Both the position numbers and the translations under genes were made by a program. The notes below the pieces were generated by a model. The model worked only from the letters and a program-made list of their open reading frames with translations. It was not told where the DNA came from and did not search any database. From Hydrogenimonas sp. (lineage in GTDB: Bacteria; Campylobacterota; Campylobacteria; Campylobacterales; Hydrogenimonadaceae), in contig NZ_JAOZOZ010000078.1 in the NCBI RefSeq assembly GCF_029933015.1, positions 1 to 7,319 on the forward strand: DNA of 7,319 nucleotides. The letters run 5' to 3'. Positions 1 through 7,318 of this stretch are shown here, piece by piece (position 1 is the stretch's first letter; each line of letters starts with the position of its first letter).

Positions 1-486
1 ACCGGCGGAACTTTCAACAAACGGTACGACCCGGTCGCGGGCGAGCTTTTCGTGCCGGCCGACGACGCGGCGGTGGAGCGGGCCGTCGCTTCGATGGGGG
101 CCAATCTGCAGATCCTCCTAAGCGGGGCGATCTACAAGGACAGCCTGGAGATGGACGACGCCGACCGGGACCTGCTCTGCGAGATCGTGGCGAAGGTGGC
201 GGAGGAGCGGATCGTCGTCGTCCACGGTACCGACACGATGGACAAGAGCGCGGCGGCCCTGGCGCGATGGCTGGGGGAGGGGCACGGCAAGCGGGTCGTG
301 CTGACGGGCGCGATGGTGCCTTTTGCCATCGATCCGGTGGAGGCGACGGCCAACCTGGCGGCGGCGGTGACGGCGACGGGGTTTCTGGAGCCCGGCGTCT
401 ACATCGCGATGCACGGGCTGGTGCTGCCCCACGATCGGATACGCAAAAACCGCGAGCTGGGACGTTTCGAGAGGGTCGAGTCGTGA
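1..486 (+). CDS. Short (single-domain) asparaginase family protein, 5' end outside the window
   Basis: Frame 1 is open from the first base to the TGA at 484-486, giving 161 visible residues. The first visible residues are TGGTF, the N-terminal catalytic loop of L-asparaginases, so probably fewer than ten codons are missing. The second signature HGTDTM is encoded at 223-240, followed by VVLTGAMVPF. An RKN segment (lysine codon 445-447) sits where the catalytic lysine of type II asparaginases lies. The counterparts of E. coli AnsB Thr12 (codon 10-12), Thr89 (229-231), Asp90 (232-234) and Lys162 are therefore all present. The protein stops just after this, so it consists of the N-terminal domain only, about half the length of classical asparaginases (about 330 aa). 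Family knowledge predicts hydrolysis of asparagine to aspartate and ammonia, probably in the cytoplasm, but activity and substrate of single-domain forms are uncertain. The stop codon overlaps the start of addB. Confidence 0.85.
   Translation, partial: TGGTFNKRYDPVAGELFVPADDAAVERAVASMGANLQILLSGAIYKDSLEMDDADRDLLCEIVAKVAEERIVVVHGTDTMDKSAAALARWLGEGHGKRVVLTGAMVPFAIDPVEATANLAAAVTATGFLEPGVYIAMHGLVLPHDRIRKNRELGRFERVES
470..475 (+). promoter_or_regulatory. Ribosome binding site for addB
   Basis: AGAGGG lies seven bases before the GTG at 483-485, inside the last codons of the asparaginase gene. It supports that GTG as the addB start, although the frame stays open further upstream. The start overlaps the preceding stop (GTGA), which suggests that ribosomes finishing the asparaginase gene reinitiate on addB. 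Confidence 0.65.
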
Positions 487-2759
487 ACGCCGTCGTCTTT
501 TCGACCCATCGGCAGATCCGCGACTACGTGGCGGCCCACGACGACACGCTGCTGCCCAAACTCTACACGATGGACGAGTTTCTGCGGCGGGTCGTCGTGG
601 TGCCGGGGAGGGTCTTCGTGGACGAGGCGAGCCGGGTGCTGCATCTGTACCGGGCCATCGAGACGGTGGACATCTCGACGCTGGGGTTCGGAAAGAACTT
701 TCTGAGTTTCGTGCGAAACTCCGACTTCGTCTTCCGCTTCTTCGAGGAGCTGCACGCCGAGCGGGTGCCGATGGCGAAGCTGCGGGAGGTGGACCTCTAC
801 GCCGATTACGAAGACCATCTGAGGGTGCTGGAGAGTATCTACGGGCGTTATCGGGATCTGCTGGAGAGCGAGGGGCTGGTGGACAGGGTGACGGTGGAGG
901 AGTACCGGCTCTGCGACAACTTTCTCAAAGGGCTCGAGCGCATCGACATCCATGTGGAGGGGTATCTGAGCCGTTTCGAGCTGGAGGTGCTGGGGCGCAT
1001 CGAAACGCCGCTGTGGCTCCATTTTGTCCGGACGCCTTTCAACGAAAAGCTGGCGGAGCGGCTGGGGGTGGTGGAGAAAACGGCCGTAAACCGCGGCTAC
1101 GCCCTGCAGTGGCAGACGAAGGAGCTGGTGGAGAAAGAGGCGCTGCCCCCTTTGAGGCGGGAGGCGATGACGGTGGCGGCTTTCGAGGAGCGGATCGACC
1201 AGGTGGCCTTCGTACTCAAGAAGGTGGACGACTTCATCGCGGCGGGGGCCGACCCCGACCGGGTCGCGGTGGTGCTTCCCGACGAGGGGTTCGCCGAGTA
1301 TCTGAGGCTCTTCGACCCTCTCAGGAACTTCAACTACGCCATGGGGACACCCTTCACGCAGAGCCGCTACTACCGCCGGCTCGCCGACCTCTACGACGCG
1401 CTGACGGAGCGCAGCGAGAGCGCGAAAGAGAAGATGGAAACGGACGAGATCGCCGAAGCCTTTTCGAAAGTGGAGGGGTTCGACGCCTTCGTCGCCTTTC
1501 TGGAAGCGCTGCCGACGCAGCCCAGGGAGCTGGAGGCGATCGATGCGGCGATGTTCGAGTTTCGACGCTTCGCCCCGCTGCTGGAGGGGGCGACGCCCCT
1601 GCAACTGCTGCACACCTGGCTGCAGCGCCTGGAGCCTCTGAGCCTCGACGACGTGGGGGGAGGCCGCATCACGGTGATGGGGGTGCTCGAGAGCCGGGGC
1701 AAGCGTTTCGACGGGGTCGTGATCGTCGATTTCAACGAGGATGTGGTGCCGAAAGTGGGGGAAAAGGATCTCTTTCTCAACAGCGCCATCCGCAAGCACG
1801 CCGGCATGCCGACCCGCCGGGACAAGGAGAACCTCCAGAAAAACTACTACTACAGACTGCTGCAAAACAGCGAACGGGCCGCCCTCTGCTACGTCAAAAA
1901 CGACGAAGCGCTGCCGAGCCGCTTTCTGATGGAGCTGGGGCTCGCCGAGGGGGCGGTGGAGGATCGCCGATACCGGCCCGTCATCGCGCCCGAAAGCGCG
2001 CCGCCGCGGCGCTTCGACGCGCCGATCGCCGGGCCCAACCCTTTCAGGGAAAATCCCGAGCTGACGCCGACGAAACTGAAAGACTGGCTGGAGTGCCCCC
2101 GCCGCTTCCATTACCGCTACGTGCTGGGGATCAAGGCGGAGCGGGAGAGTGAGCAGGTGATCGGCTCGCTGATCCACGACGCGCTGGAGGCGGCGGCTCT
2201 GAGCAAGAGGGAGCTGCTCTCGGCCGAGGGGTATTTCGAGTTTCTGGTGGACCACCTCTACCGCGAGACGGCCGACATCGTGCAGCGTTTCGAGATATCC
2301 CTGACCTGGGAGGAGCGGCTGGAGCGCTTCTGCCGCGCCGACTACGACGAACTGCTTTCGTTCAAACAGATCGCCCTGGAGGAGTGGCTGGAGGTGGAGT
2401 ACGGCGGCTTCAGGCTCGCCAGCCGCGTCGACCGCATCGACCTGGGCGAGGATCTGGTGCGGCTCATCGACTACAAGACCACAAAGCACCTGGACAAGAC
2501 GATCGCCGACGAGAACGACTACCAGCTGCTCTTCTACTGGCTCTGGGCGAAAGAGAATTTCCCCGACCATCGCATCGAAGCGATCTACTACGACCTTTTC
2601 AACGTGAAAATGGAGAAGATCGCCGTACACGAGAGAGTGGCCGATTTCGAAGCGCTGCTGCGGTCGCTGCGGGAGGATGAAACGGTCGACTACAGGATGA
2701 CGGAAGAGGAGAAGAGGTGCAGGTACTGCGACTACAGCACGGCGTGCGGACGGGATTGA
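483..2759 (+). CDS. addB: AddB-type helicase-like / iron-sulfur nuclease subunit of AddAB
   Basis: This 758-aa protein starts at GTG 483. It is the AddB partner of AddA in the cytoplasmic complex that processes double-strand DNA ends for RecA-dependent repair. The N-terminal two thirds look like a degraded UvrD/Rep-type helicase. There is no GxGKT Walker A near the start, so this half is unlikely to hydrolyse ATP. A conserved block around residues 403-426 (ESRGKRFDGVV, then FNEDVVP) matches the C-terminal helicase core of AddB proteins. The C-terminal third is a complete RecB-type PD-(D/E)XK nuclease: GSLIH with His565, Asp650 in SRVDRI, and Asp663-Tyr-Lys665 in LIDYKTTK. Four cysteines bracket it: Cys538 in LECPRR and Cys746, Cys749, Cys755 in the terminal CxxCx5C. 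This is the AddB pattern that binds a 4Fe-4S cluster. At 758 aa it is much shorter than Bacillus AddB (about 1,160 aa). Many databases would label it a PD-(D/E)XK nuclease family protein. The helicase-dead reading rests on absence of a motif by eye. Confidence 0.88.
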   Translation: MNAVVFSTHRQIRDYVAAHDDTLLPKLYTMDEFLRRVVVVPGRVFVDEASRVLHLYRAIETVDISTLGFGKNFLSFVRNSDFVFRFFEELHAERVPMAKLREVDLYADYEDHLRVLESIYGRYRDLLESEGLVDRVTVEEYRLCDNFLKGLERIDIHVEGYLSRFELEVLGRIETPLWLHFVRTPFNEKLAERLGVVEKTAVNRGYALQWQTKELVEKEALPPLRREAMTVAAFEERIDQVAFVLKKVDDFIAAGADPDRVAVVLPDEGFAEYLRLFDPLRNFNYAMGTPFTQSRYYRRLADLYDALTERSESAKEKMETDEIAEAFSKVEGFDAFVAFLEALPTQPRELEAIDAAMFEFRRFAPLLEGATPLQLLHTWLQRLEPLSLDDVGGGRITVMGVLESRGKRFDGVVIVDFNEDVVPKVGEKDLFLNSAIRKHAGMPTRRDKENLQKNYYYRLLQNSERAALCYVKNDEALPSRFLMELGLAEGAVEDRRYRPVIAPESAPPRRFDAPIAGPNPFRENPELTPTKLKDWLECPRRFHYRYVLGIKAERESEQVIGSLIHDALEAAALSKRELLSAEGYFEFLVDHLYRETADIVQRFEISLTWEERLERFCRADYDELLSFKQIALEEWLEVEYGGFRLASRVDRIDLGEDLVRLIDYKTTKHLDKTIADENDYQLLFYWLWAKENFPDHRIEAIYYDLFNVKMEKIAVHERVADFEALLRSLREDETVDYRMTEEEKRCRYCDYSTACGRD

Positions 2760-2771
2760 CACGAAATTGAG

Positions 2772-2777
2772 TATAAT
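2772..2777 (+). promoter_or_regulatory. Promoter -10 element (TATAAT) in the addB / PilZ-gene gap
   Basis: A perfect TATAAT lies in the short AT-rich gap after addB. Transcription from it would begin near 2783-2785, about 17 bases before the ATG at 2801, and could serve both the PilZ-type gene and addA. A TTGACA is present at 2756-2761, overlapping the addB stop, but it is only 10 bases from the -10, far from the usual 16-18, so it is probably not a working -35. Campylobacterota housekeeping promoters generally lack a conserved -35 and rely on the -10 and upstream A/T content, so the -10 alone could suffice. I see no hairpin terminator in 2760-2800, so read-through from addB is also possible. 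Confidence 0.5.
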
Positions 2778-2800
2778 TTGTGAAAAAAGACGGATATAGG

Positions 2801-4669
2801 ATGCGAAACGAACATCTCCTGAAACATCTCAGACATTTTCGTGTCGTCGCCGTGGCGCCCGAAGGTTCACTCTGGTCCGAGCTGTGCGAAGGGGCCGGAG
2901 AGTGTAGTGCGATGAGCTATGCGGAGGCTTCGGAACGCTCTTTTCAGGCAAATCCCCATCTGGTTCTGCTCGCTTTCGACGCCGCCAGGCTGAAGGATCC
3001 GCACTTTCTGGGGGGCCTGAAACGGATCCGGGAGGCCCGTCCGTGGCAGATCATGCTCTTTTGCGACGAGGCCGATTCGCCCGTGGCCAGGGAGTTCGCC
3101 CTGAAACTCCACGCCTACGGCCCGTACAGTACGCCCGAATCGGGCGAAGCGCTGCGGCAGGCGCTCCTCACGGCGCTGCCCGGGATGATCGAGCGGCTGC
3201 AGGAGCAGACCAGGGCGGCGCAGCTGCAGAAGATCTCCGATCTCTCCCCGGCCCAGGTGCTGCTTTCAGGAAGCGGAAAAGTCCTTGTCGCCAACCGAAA
3301 AGCCCGGGAACTCTTCGGCTCCCGGGAAACCGCCGCGATCGGCGAAAAACTGGCGGAAACGGGGATCGGAAAGGGTGTCGGATCCGACGAGGATGTGGTG
3401 AACGTGGAGATCGGCGACGGGAAGTATCTGCTCCATAAAAGCGGCGAAGAGGGGGGTGGTACCCTGCTCACTTTCGTCGTGTCGCCTTTTGGCTGCGAGG
3501 AGGGTGGCGGGTCGCTGTCGCGTGTGGAGTGTATCGAGCGGCTCAAGGACCGGATGGCCCAGCATCTGGAGTCGGAGTCGGCGATGCATCTGCTCACGGC
3601 CCGGATCGCCAATTACGAAACGATCATCCGAAACTACGGATGGATGCGGGCCCACGCCGTGGTCAAGGAGCTTCTGGCGTCGATGGCGAACCATTTCGGG
3701 CCCACCGAGTGTGCGGGTGTCTGGCACAAGGATATGCCGGTGCTTCTCTTCGGGCCTGCCTCCTTCGAAGCGTCGAAAGAGGCGCTGGAGAGTTTCGCCA
3801 AAGAGCTCGGTTTTCTCGATTTCGGCGACGATGTGGCGCTCAGTGTCGATTTCGTGCTGATCGAAGCCGTGGGAGAGGATCTCAACGGGATCATCAATGT
3901 CGTCGAACGCTCCTACGAAGGGGATCTCTCCGTCGCCGACACCCGGGGCGTCAGGGTGTTTGGCACGGGAAGCGGAAGCCGGGCGGAGGCGGACGAGGAG
4001 GAGCTGCTTCTGCAGCTTTTCACGAACATCATGGCGAATCATCAGCCCCTGAAACTCTTCAACATCTACAAAGGTCTGCCCATCTCCACGCCGGCGACGA
4101 TCCTGAAGGTGGAGGAGGGGCGCATTCTGCTGAAGGTGGAGAAGATCCAGAAGTTCGTCATCGAGCTGGAGCAGAAGGTGGTGATGCAGTCGCCCAACCT
4201 TCCCAAAGATGTCGAAGCGGAGGTCTATCTGGTGGATGCCCGGAAGCCTCTGGTGATGGTGAAACGCCCCAGGCTCCTGCACGCTTCGCTCAACAACCGC
4301 AAACATACCCGCGTCGGCCTCCCCTCCAGACTGCCTGTCGTGATCAAAGTGGAAAAAAAGCACTATACGGGGTATCTCAGAGACATCTCCATCCACTCGG
4401 CGGCGGCCTACTTCAATGCGGGCAAATTTGCCGAAGAGGAACTGAAGGGAAAAAAGGCGAGGATCTCCTTCCGTCTTCCATGGGAGAACGAGGAGGGTTC
4501 CGTCACCCTCGATCTCGGCGCGGAGATTCTCTTCAACCGGGACGAGGGTGACGAGCACAAGGTGGTGCTGGTGCTCGAACACGACGAAACGAGTGAAAGC
4601 CGCATTTTCGACTATGTCTACCGGCGGCAGCGGGAGCTGATCCGCGAAATCAAATCGAAGATCGTCTGA
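2801..4669 (+). CDS. PilZ-domain signalling protein with pseudo-receiver, PAS-like and degenerate GGDEF regions
   Basis: This 622-aa soluble protein has no signal peptide or membrane segment. Residues about 10-125 have a receiver-like alternation of strands and helices, but the phosphoacceptor position reads LVLLAFDA (Ala58), so it is probably a pseudo-receiver. Residues about 144-228 look PAS-like (GKVLVANRKARELFG). Residues about 240-365 resemble a GGDEF domain in which the signature has become WHKDM (308-312), so diguanylate cyclase activity is not expected. A beta-rich stretch, about 400-490, resembles the YcgR-type N-terminal barrel. It leads into a PilZ domain with RKHTR (Arg500, Arg504) and DISIHS (Asp528, Ser530), close to the RxxxR...DxSxxG motif that binds cyclic di-GMP. 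The likely role is a c-di-GMP effector; its output is unknown. ATG 2801 is chosen over GTG 2780 because a GGA lies six bases upstream and the GTG would lie before the likely transcription start. The gene sits between addB and addA, nine bases before the addA ATG. PilZ assignment is firm; the PAS and GGDEF-like assignments are tentative. Confidence 0.75.
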   Translation: MRNEHLLKHLRHFRVVAVAPEGSLWSELCEGAGECSAMSYAEASERSFQANPHLVLLAFDAARLKDPHFLGGLKRIREARPWQIMLFCDEADSPVAREFALKLHAYGPYSTPESGEALRQALLTALPGMIERLQEQTRAAQLQKISDLSPAQVLLSGSGKVLVANRKARELFGSRETAAIGEKLAETGIGKGVGSDEDVVNVEIGDGKYLLHKSGEEGGGTLLTFVVSPFGCEEGGGSLSRVECIERLKDRMAQHLESESAMHLLTARIANYETIIRNYGWMRAHAVVKELLASMANHFGPTECAGVWHKDMPVLLFGPASFEASKEALESFAKELGFLDFGDDVALSVDFVLIEAVGEDLNGIINVVERSYEGDLSVADTRGVRVFGTGSGSRAEADEEELLLQLFTNIMANHQPLKLFNIYKGLPISTPATILKVEEGRILLKVEKIQKFVIELEQKVVMQSPNLPKDVEAEVYLVDARKPLVMVKRPRLLHASLNNRKHTRVGLPSRLPVVIKVEKKHYTGYLRDISIHSAAAYFNAGKFAEEELKGKKARISFRLPWENEEGSVTLDLGAEILFNRDEGDEHKVVLVLEHDETSESRIFDYVYRRQRELIREIKSKIV

Positions 4670-4674
4670 GGAGG
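4669..4674 (+). promoter_or_regulatory. Shine-Dalgarno deciding the addA start
   Basis: A consensus AGGAGG begins at the last base of the upstream stop codon. Two adjacent in-frame starts follow: GTG 4676 is one base from it, too close, while ATG 4679 is four bases away, with a GAGG at 4668-4671 giving seven. ATG 4679 is therefore preferred. The site's overlap with the preceding stop implies that addA is translated from the same message as the PilZ-type gene. Confidence 0.7.
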
Positions 4675-4678
4675 AGTG

Positions 4679-7318
4679 ATGGAACGTCTCTGGGCTTTGA
4701 AAGCGAGCGCGGGCAGCGGCAAGACCTTCGCACTGGTGGCGCGCTATCTGGCGCTGCTCTTTAGAGGGGCGAATCCCTCCGAAATTCTGGCCATCACCTT
4801 CACCAACAAGGCGGCCGGGGAGATGCGCGAACGTCTCGTCGCGTCGCTGGAGAGTCTGCCCGAAGATATGGCCAACGAAGTGGCGAAGATGAGCGACCTG
4901 AGTGTGGAGGCGCTGCGGCAGCGGCGGCCTGGTGTGCTGCGCCGTTTTCTCGCCGCGGATCTGAAGGTGATGACGATCGACCGGTTCATCCACCAGGTGC
5001 TGCGGAAGTTCTGCTGGTATGTGGGTGTCGAGAGCGATTTCACGATCGCGGCGACGCCCAAAGAGGAGTTTTTCCGCCATTTTCTGAAAGATCTGGACGA
5101 CCGGCGCTATCGGGATCTGGTCGATTTCGCCCGCTTCGAAGCCAAAAAGAGCCAGAATATCGCCGATTTTCTCGAGCTGCTCTACGAGAAGGAGAAGGAG
5201 CTTCCCAAAGTGGCGTACGGGGCGGATTTCTACAGCGACGCGGAGGCGATGCGGTGGGCGCTGAAGATCAAAGAGTATTTTCTGGACCAGCCCATCAGCG
5301 AGCGGGCCAAAAAGACGATGCGCTTCGAGACGATCGAAGAGGTGGTCAAAAGCGGGTGGTTCGGCAGGGAGAGCCTGAACTACTGGGATTACAAAAAGGC
5401 CTACATCCCGGCGGTGGACGAGTGGTTCGCGGAGCTCAAAAGGGCGGTGGCGGCGTACTACGCCCACAAGGAGCGCTACTTCCTTTCTAAAATATTCGGA
5501 ATCTACGATATCTACAAAAAGGCGAAGATGGCGCACATGAAGCGCTCGGGCCAGCTCCATTTCAAGGATATCGAACATCTGGTCTACGAACTCCTTCGCC
5601 AGAGGGATTTCACCGACTTTCTCTATTTCCGCCTCGACGCACGGATCGGCCATATACTTTTCGACGAGTTCCAGGATACGTCGGTGACGCAATACAGGAT
5701 TTTCGAGCCGATCGTCGAGGAGATCGCCGCGAGCGAGAGCGAACGCACCTTTTTCTACGTGGGCGATACGAAGCAGTCGATCTACCGCTTCCGGGGCGGC
5801 CAGAAAGAGCTCTTCGACTACGTGGCGAAGCGGTTTGGCATACCGGTCGGATATCTGGAGACCAACTACCGCACCAAAGAGGTGATCGTCGATTTCGTCA
5901 ACCGGACCTTCCCCTACAAGGACCCGCCCCAGAAAGCCTATCACAAAGGCGGATACGTGGAGGTGGCGGAAGGGGAGCCGCTGGAGGAGATGGCTGGCGT
6001 CCTGGAGAGACTCTTCGCCGCGGGGGCCGCAGACGAGTCGATCGCGATCCTGGTACACGACAACAAGGAGATCCTGCAGGTCGGCGAGATCGTCAAAGAG
6101 CGCTTCGGCAGGGAGATCGCCACCCACAAACGGGCAAAAGTGGCCGAACAGCCCTCCGCCAGGGCGATGATCGAACTGATGCGGCTCGTCTACGCCCGAA
6201 ACCGCGGGCAGGAGGGGACGCTGCACCGTCTCAATTTCCTCGCCCTGACGGGCCGTCCCTACGATCCGGAGTTCATGCCCGACATCCCTGACGGGCGGCC
6301 CGCGAAGATGATCAGGACGATGATGGAGAGGTACGCTCTGCACGACGAAGCGGCGATGAAACTGCTGGAGTTTTCGATACCTCTGCACGACGTGACGGAG
6401 TTCGTCCACGAAGTGGCGCATTACGAGGAGGAGCTGCCGCCCCGGGAGGTGGCGGGCGTGAACGTGCTGACGATCCACAAGTCCAAGGGGCTGGAGTTCG
6501 AACATCTGATCGTGCTGGACCGGCTGGGGCGCGGGAAGTCGGACACCTCGCCGGTCATTTTCGACTACGAAGGGATCGAGCTCAAGGCCGTGCGGATGAA
6601 ATTCGAGAAGCGTGAAACGGTCGATGCCGACTACGCCGAAGCGCTCGCACGGGAAAGGAGACTCGCCCACGAAGACAGAATGAACAAAATATATGTCGCC
6701 TTCACCCGTGCGAAGAGCTCGCTCTTCGTGATCAGAAAGGAAAAAAGCAGCGTCTTCGACTTTCTGGATCTCACTCCCCAGAGCATCGGAACCCTCGAGG
6801 TGGAGAGAGAGCATCGTCCATCGGATGTCGGGCATCGACCTTTTACCCTCCATGTGAGAGACTACGGCCGCCAGGAGGTGGAGGGCGAAAAGGAGCGGTA
6901 CCAGGCCAACGACTTCGCCGCCATCTACCTGGGGCAGGGGGTGCACTATCTGCTGGAGACGGAGGACGAGGATGCCTTTTTGAACCGCTACGGCGGACTC
7001 TGTGATAGCCGAAAGGCCCTCTCCCTCGCCCGGGCGGGCCGAAACAACATGGCCTACGTGATGCTGACCGAGGGGCGTGCGATCCACGAACTCCCCTACG
7101 TCTACAAAGGGAAAGAGGGGATCGTCGACCTCTTCGTCGATCAGGGGAAAAGAGGCGTCATCGTCGACTACAAAACGGCGACCCCCCACGACATCGAAGG
7201 GTACAAGGAGCAGCTGCTCCGGTACAAAGAGGCGCTGGAGGCGCTGATGCCCGAGAAAGAGGGGATCGACGCCTATATCTACTTTCTCGACACCCTGAAG
7301 CTGGTGAAGGTGGGGTGA
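4679..7318 (+). CDS. addA: AddA helicase-nuclease subunit of AddAB
   Basis: This complete 879-aa protein ends at a TGA one base before the window end. It is a superfamily 1A (UvrD/Rep/RecB) 3'-5' helicase joined to a RecB-type nuclease, acting with AddB at DNA double-strand ends. Helicase motifs appear in order: Walker A ASAGSGKT (residues 9-16, Lys15); motif Ia ITFTNKAA (39-46); motif II DEFQDT (329-334); motif III GDTKQSIYRFRG (362-373); motif IV TNYR (395-398, Arg398); motif V TIHKSKGLEF (598-607); motif VI YVAFTRAK (672-679, Arg677). The C-terminal nuclease retains GQGVH (His756), GIVDLF (Asp817) and VDYKTA (Asp830, Lys832), so both motor and nuclease look functional. It lacks the four-cysteine cluster, as expected for AddA. 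It is well short of Bacillus AddA (about 1,230 aa), mainly because the regions between helicase motifs are compact. PcrA, UvrD and Rep are excluded by the nuclease domain; RecB is disfavoured by the size and by addB nearby. Confidence 0.93.
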   Translation: MERLWALKASAGSGKTFALVARYLALLFRGANPSEILAITFTNKAAGEMRERLVASLESLPEDMANEVAKMSDLSVEALRQRRPGVLRRFLAADLKVMTIDRFIHQVLRKFCWYVGVESDFTIAATPKEEFFRHFLKDLDDRRYRDLVDFARFEAKKSQNIADFLELLYEKEKELPKVAYGADFYSDAEAMRWALKIKEYFLDQPISERAKKTMRFETIEEVVKSGWFGRESLNYWDYKKAYIPAVDEWFAELKRAVAAYYAHKERYFLSKIFGIYDIYKKAKMAHMKRSGQLHFKDIEHLVYELLRQRDFTDFLYFRLDARIGHILFDEFQDTSVTQYRIFEPIVEEIAASESERTFFYVGDTKQSIYRFRGGQKELFDYVAKRFGIPVGYLETNYRTKEVIVDFVNRTFPYKDPPQKAYHKGGYVEVAEGEPLEEMAGVLERLFAAGAADESIAILVHDNKEILQVGEIVKERFGREIATHKRAKVAEQPSARAMIELMRLVYARNRGQEGTLHRLNFLALTGRPYDPEFMPDIPDGRPAKMIRTMMERYALHDEAAMKLLEFSIPLHDVTEFVHEVAHYEEELPPREVAGVNVLTIHKSKGLEFEHLIVLDRLGRGKSDTSPVIFDYEGIELKAVRMKFEKRETVDADYAEALARERRLAHEDRMNKIYVAFTRAKSSLFVIRKEKSSVFDFLDLTPQSIGTLEVEREHRPSDVGHRPFTLHVRDYGRQEVEGEKERYQANDFAAIYLGQGVHYLLETEDEDAFLNRYGGLCDSRKALSLARAGRNNMAYVMLTEGRAIHELPYVYKGKEGIVDLFVDQGKRGVIVDYKTATPHDIEGYKEQLLRYKEALEALMPEKEGIDAYIYFLDTLKLVKVG

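Noticed and set aside
267..482. Upstream extension of the addB frame to 267.
   Set aside because: This part overlaps the asparaginase frame, and its translation is Gly/Arg-rich with no conservation. The GTG at 483 has a well-placed AGAGGG.
1013..2152. Plus-strand frame of 379 codons inside addB.
   Set aside because: The translation is Gly/Arg/Ala-rich and motif-free, and it is fully nested in the conserved addB frame.
2756..2761. TTGACA as a -35 element.
   Set aside because: Only 10 bases separate it from the TATAAT, too short for a standard sigma-70 promoter, and it overlaps the addB stop codon.
399..2762. Minus-strand open frame of 787 codons opposite addB.
   Set aside because: It has the same low-complexity composition and no motif. 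The + strand carries clear nuclease and Fe-S motifs, so this is a codon-bias shadow.
2780..2800. GTG 2780 as the start of the PilZ-type gene.
   Set aside because: It has no Shine-Dalgarno, lies directly behind the TATAAT and would precede the likely transcription start. ATG 2801 has a GGA at workable spacing.
5483..5500. Small AT-rich patches inside addA (also near 6683-6694) as internal promoters.
   Set aside because: They encode conserved protein (at the later site, the lead-in to helicase motif VI), and no -10/-35 arrangement is visible.
3266..7189. Minus-strand open frame of 1,307 codons across the PilZ gene and addA.
   Set aside because: It lies opposite two well-supported genes and crosses their boundary. 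Its translation is rich in His, Arg, Leu, Val and Pro with no recognisable domain, and long antisense frames are expected in GC-rich genes with strong third-position bias.
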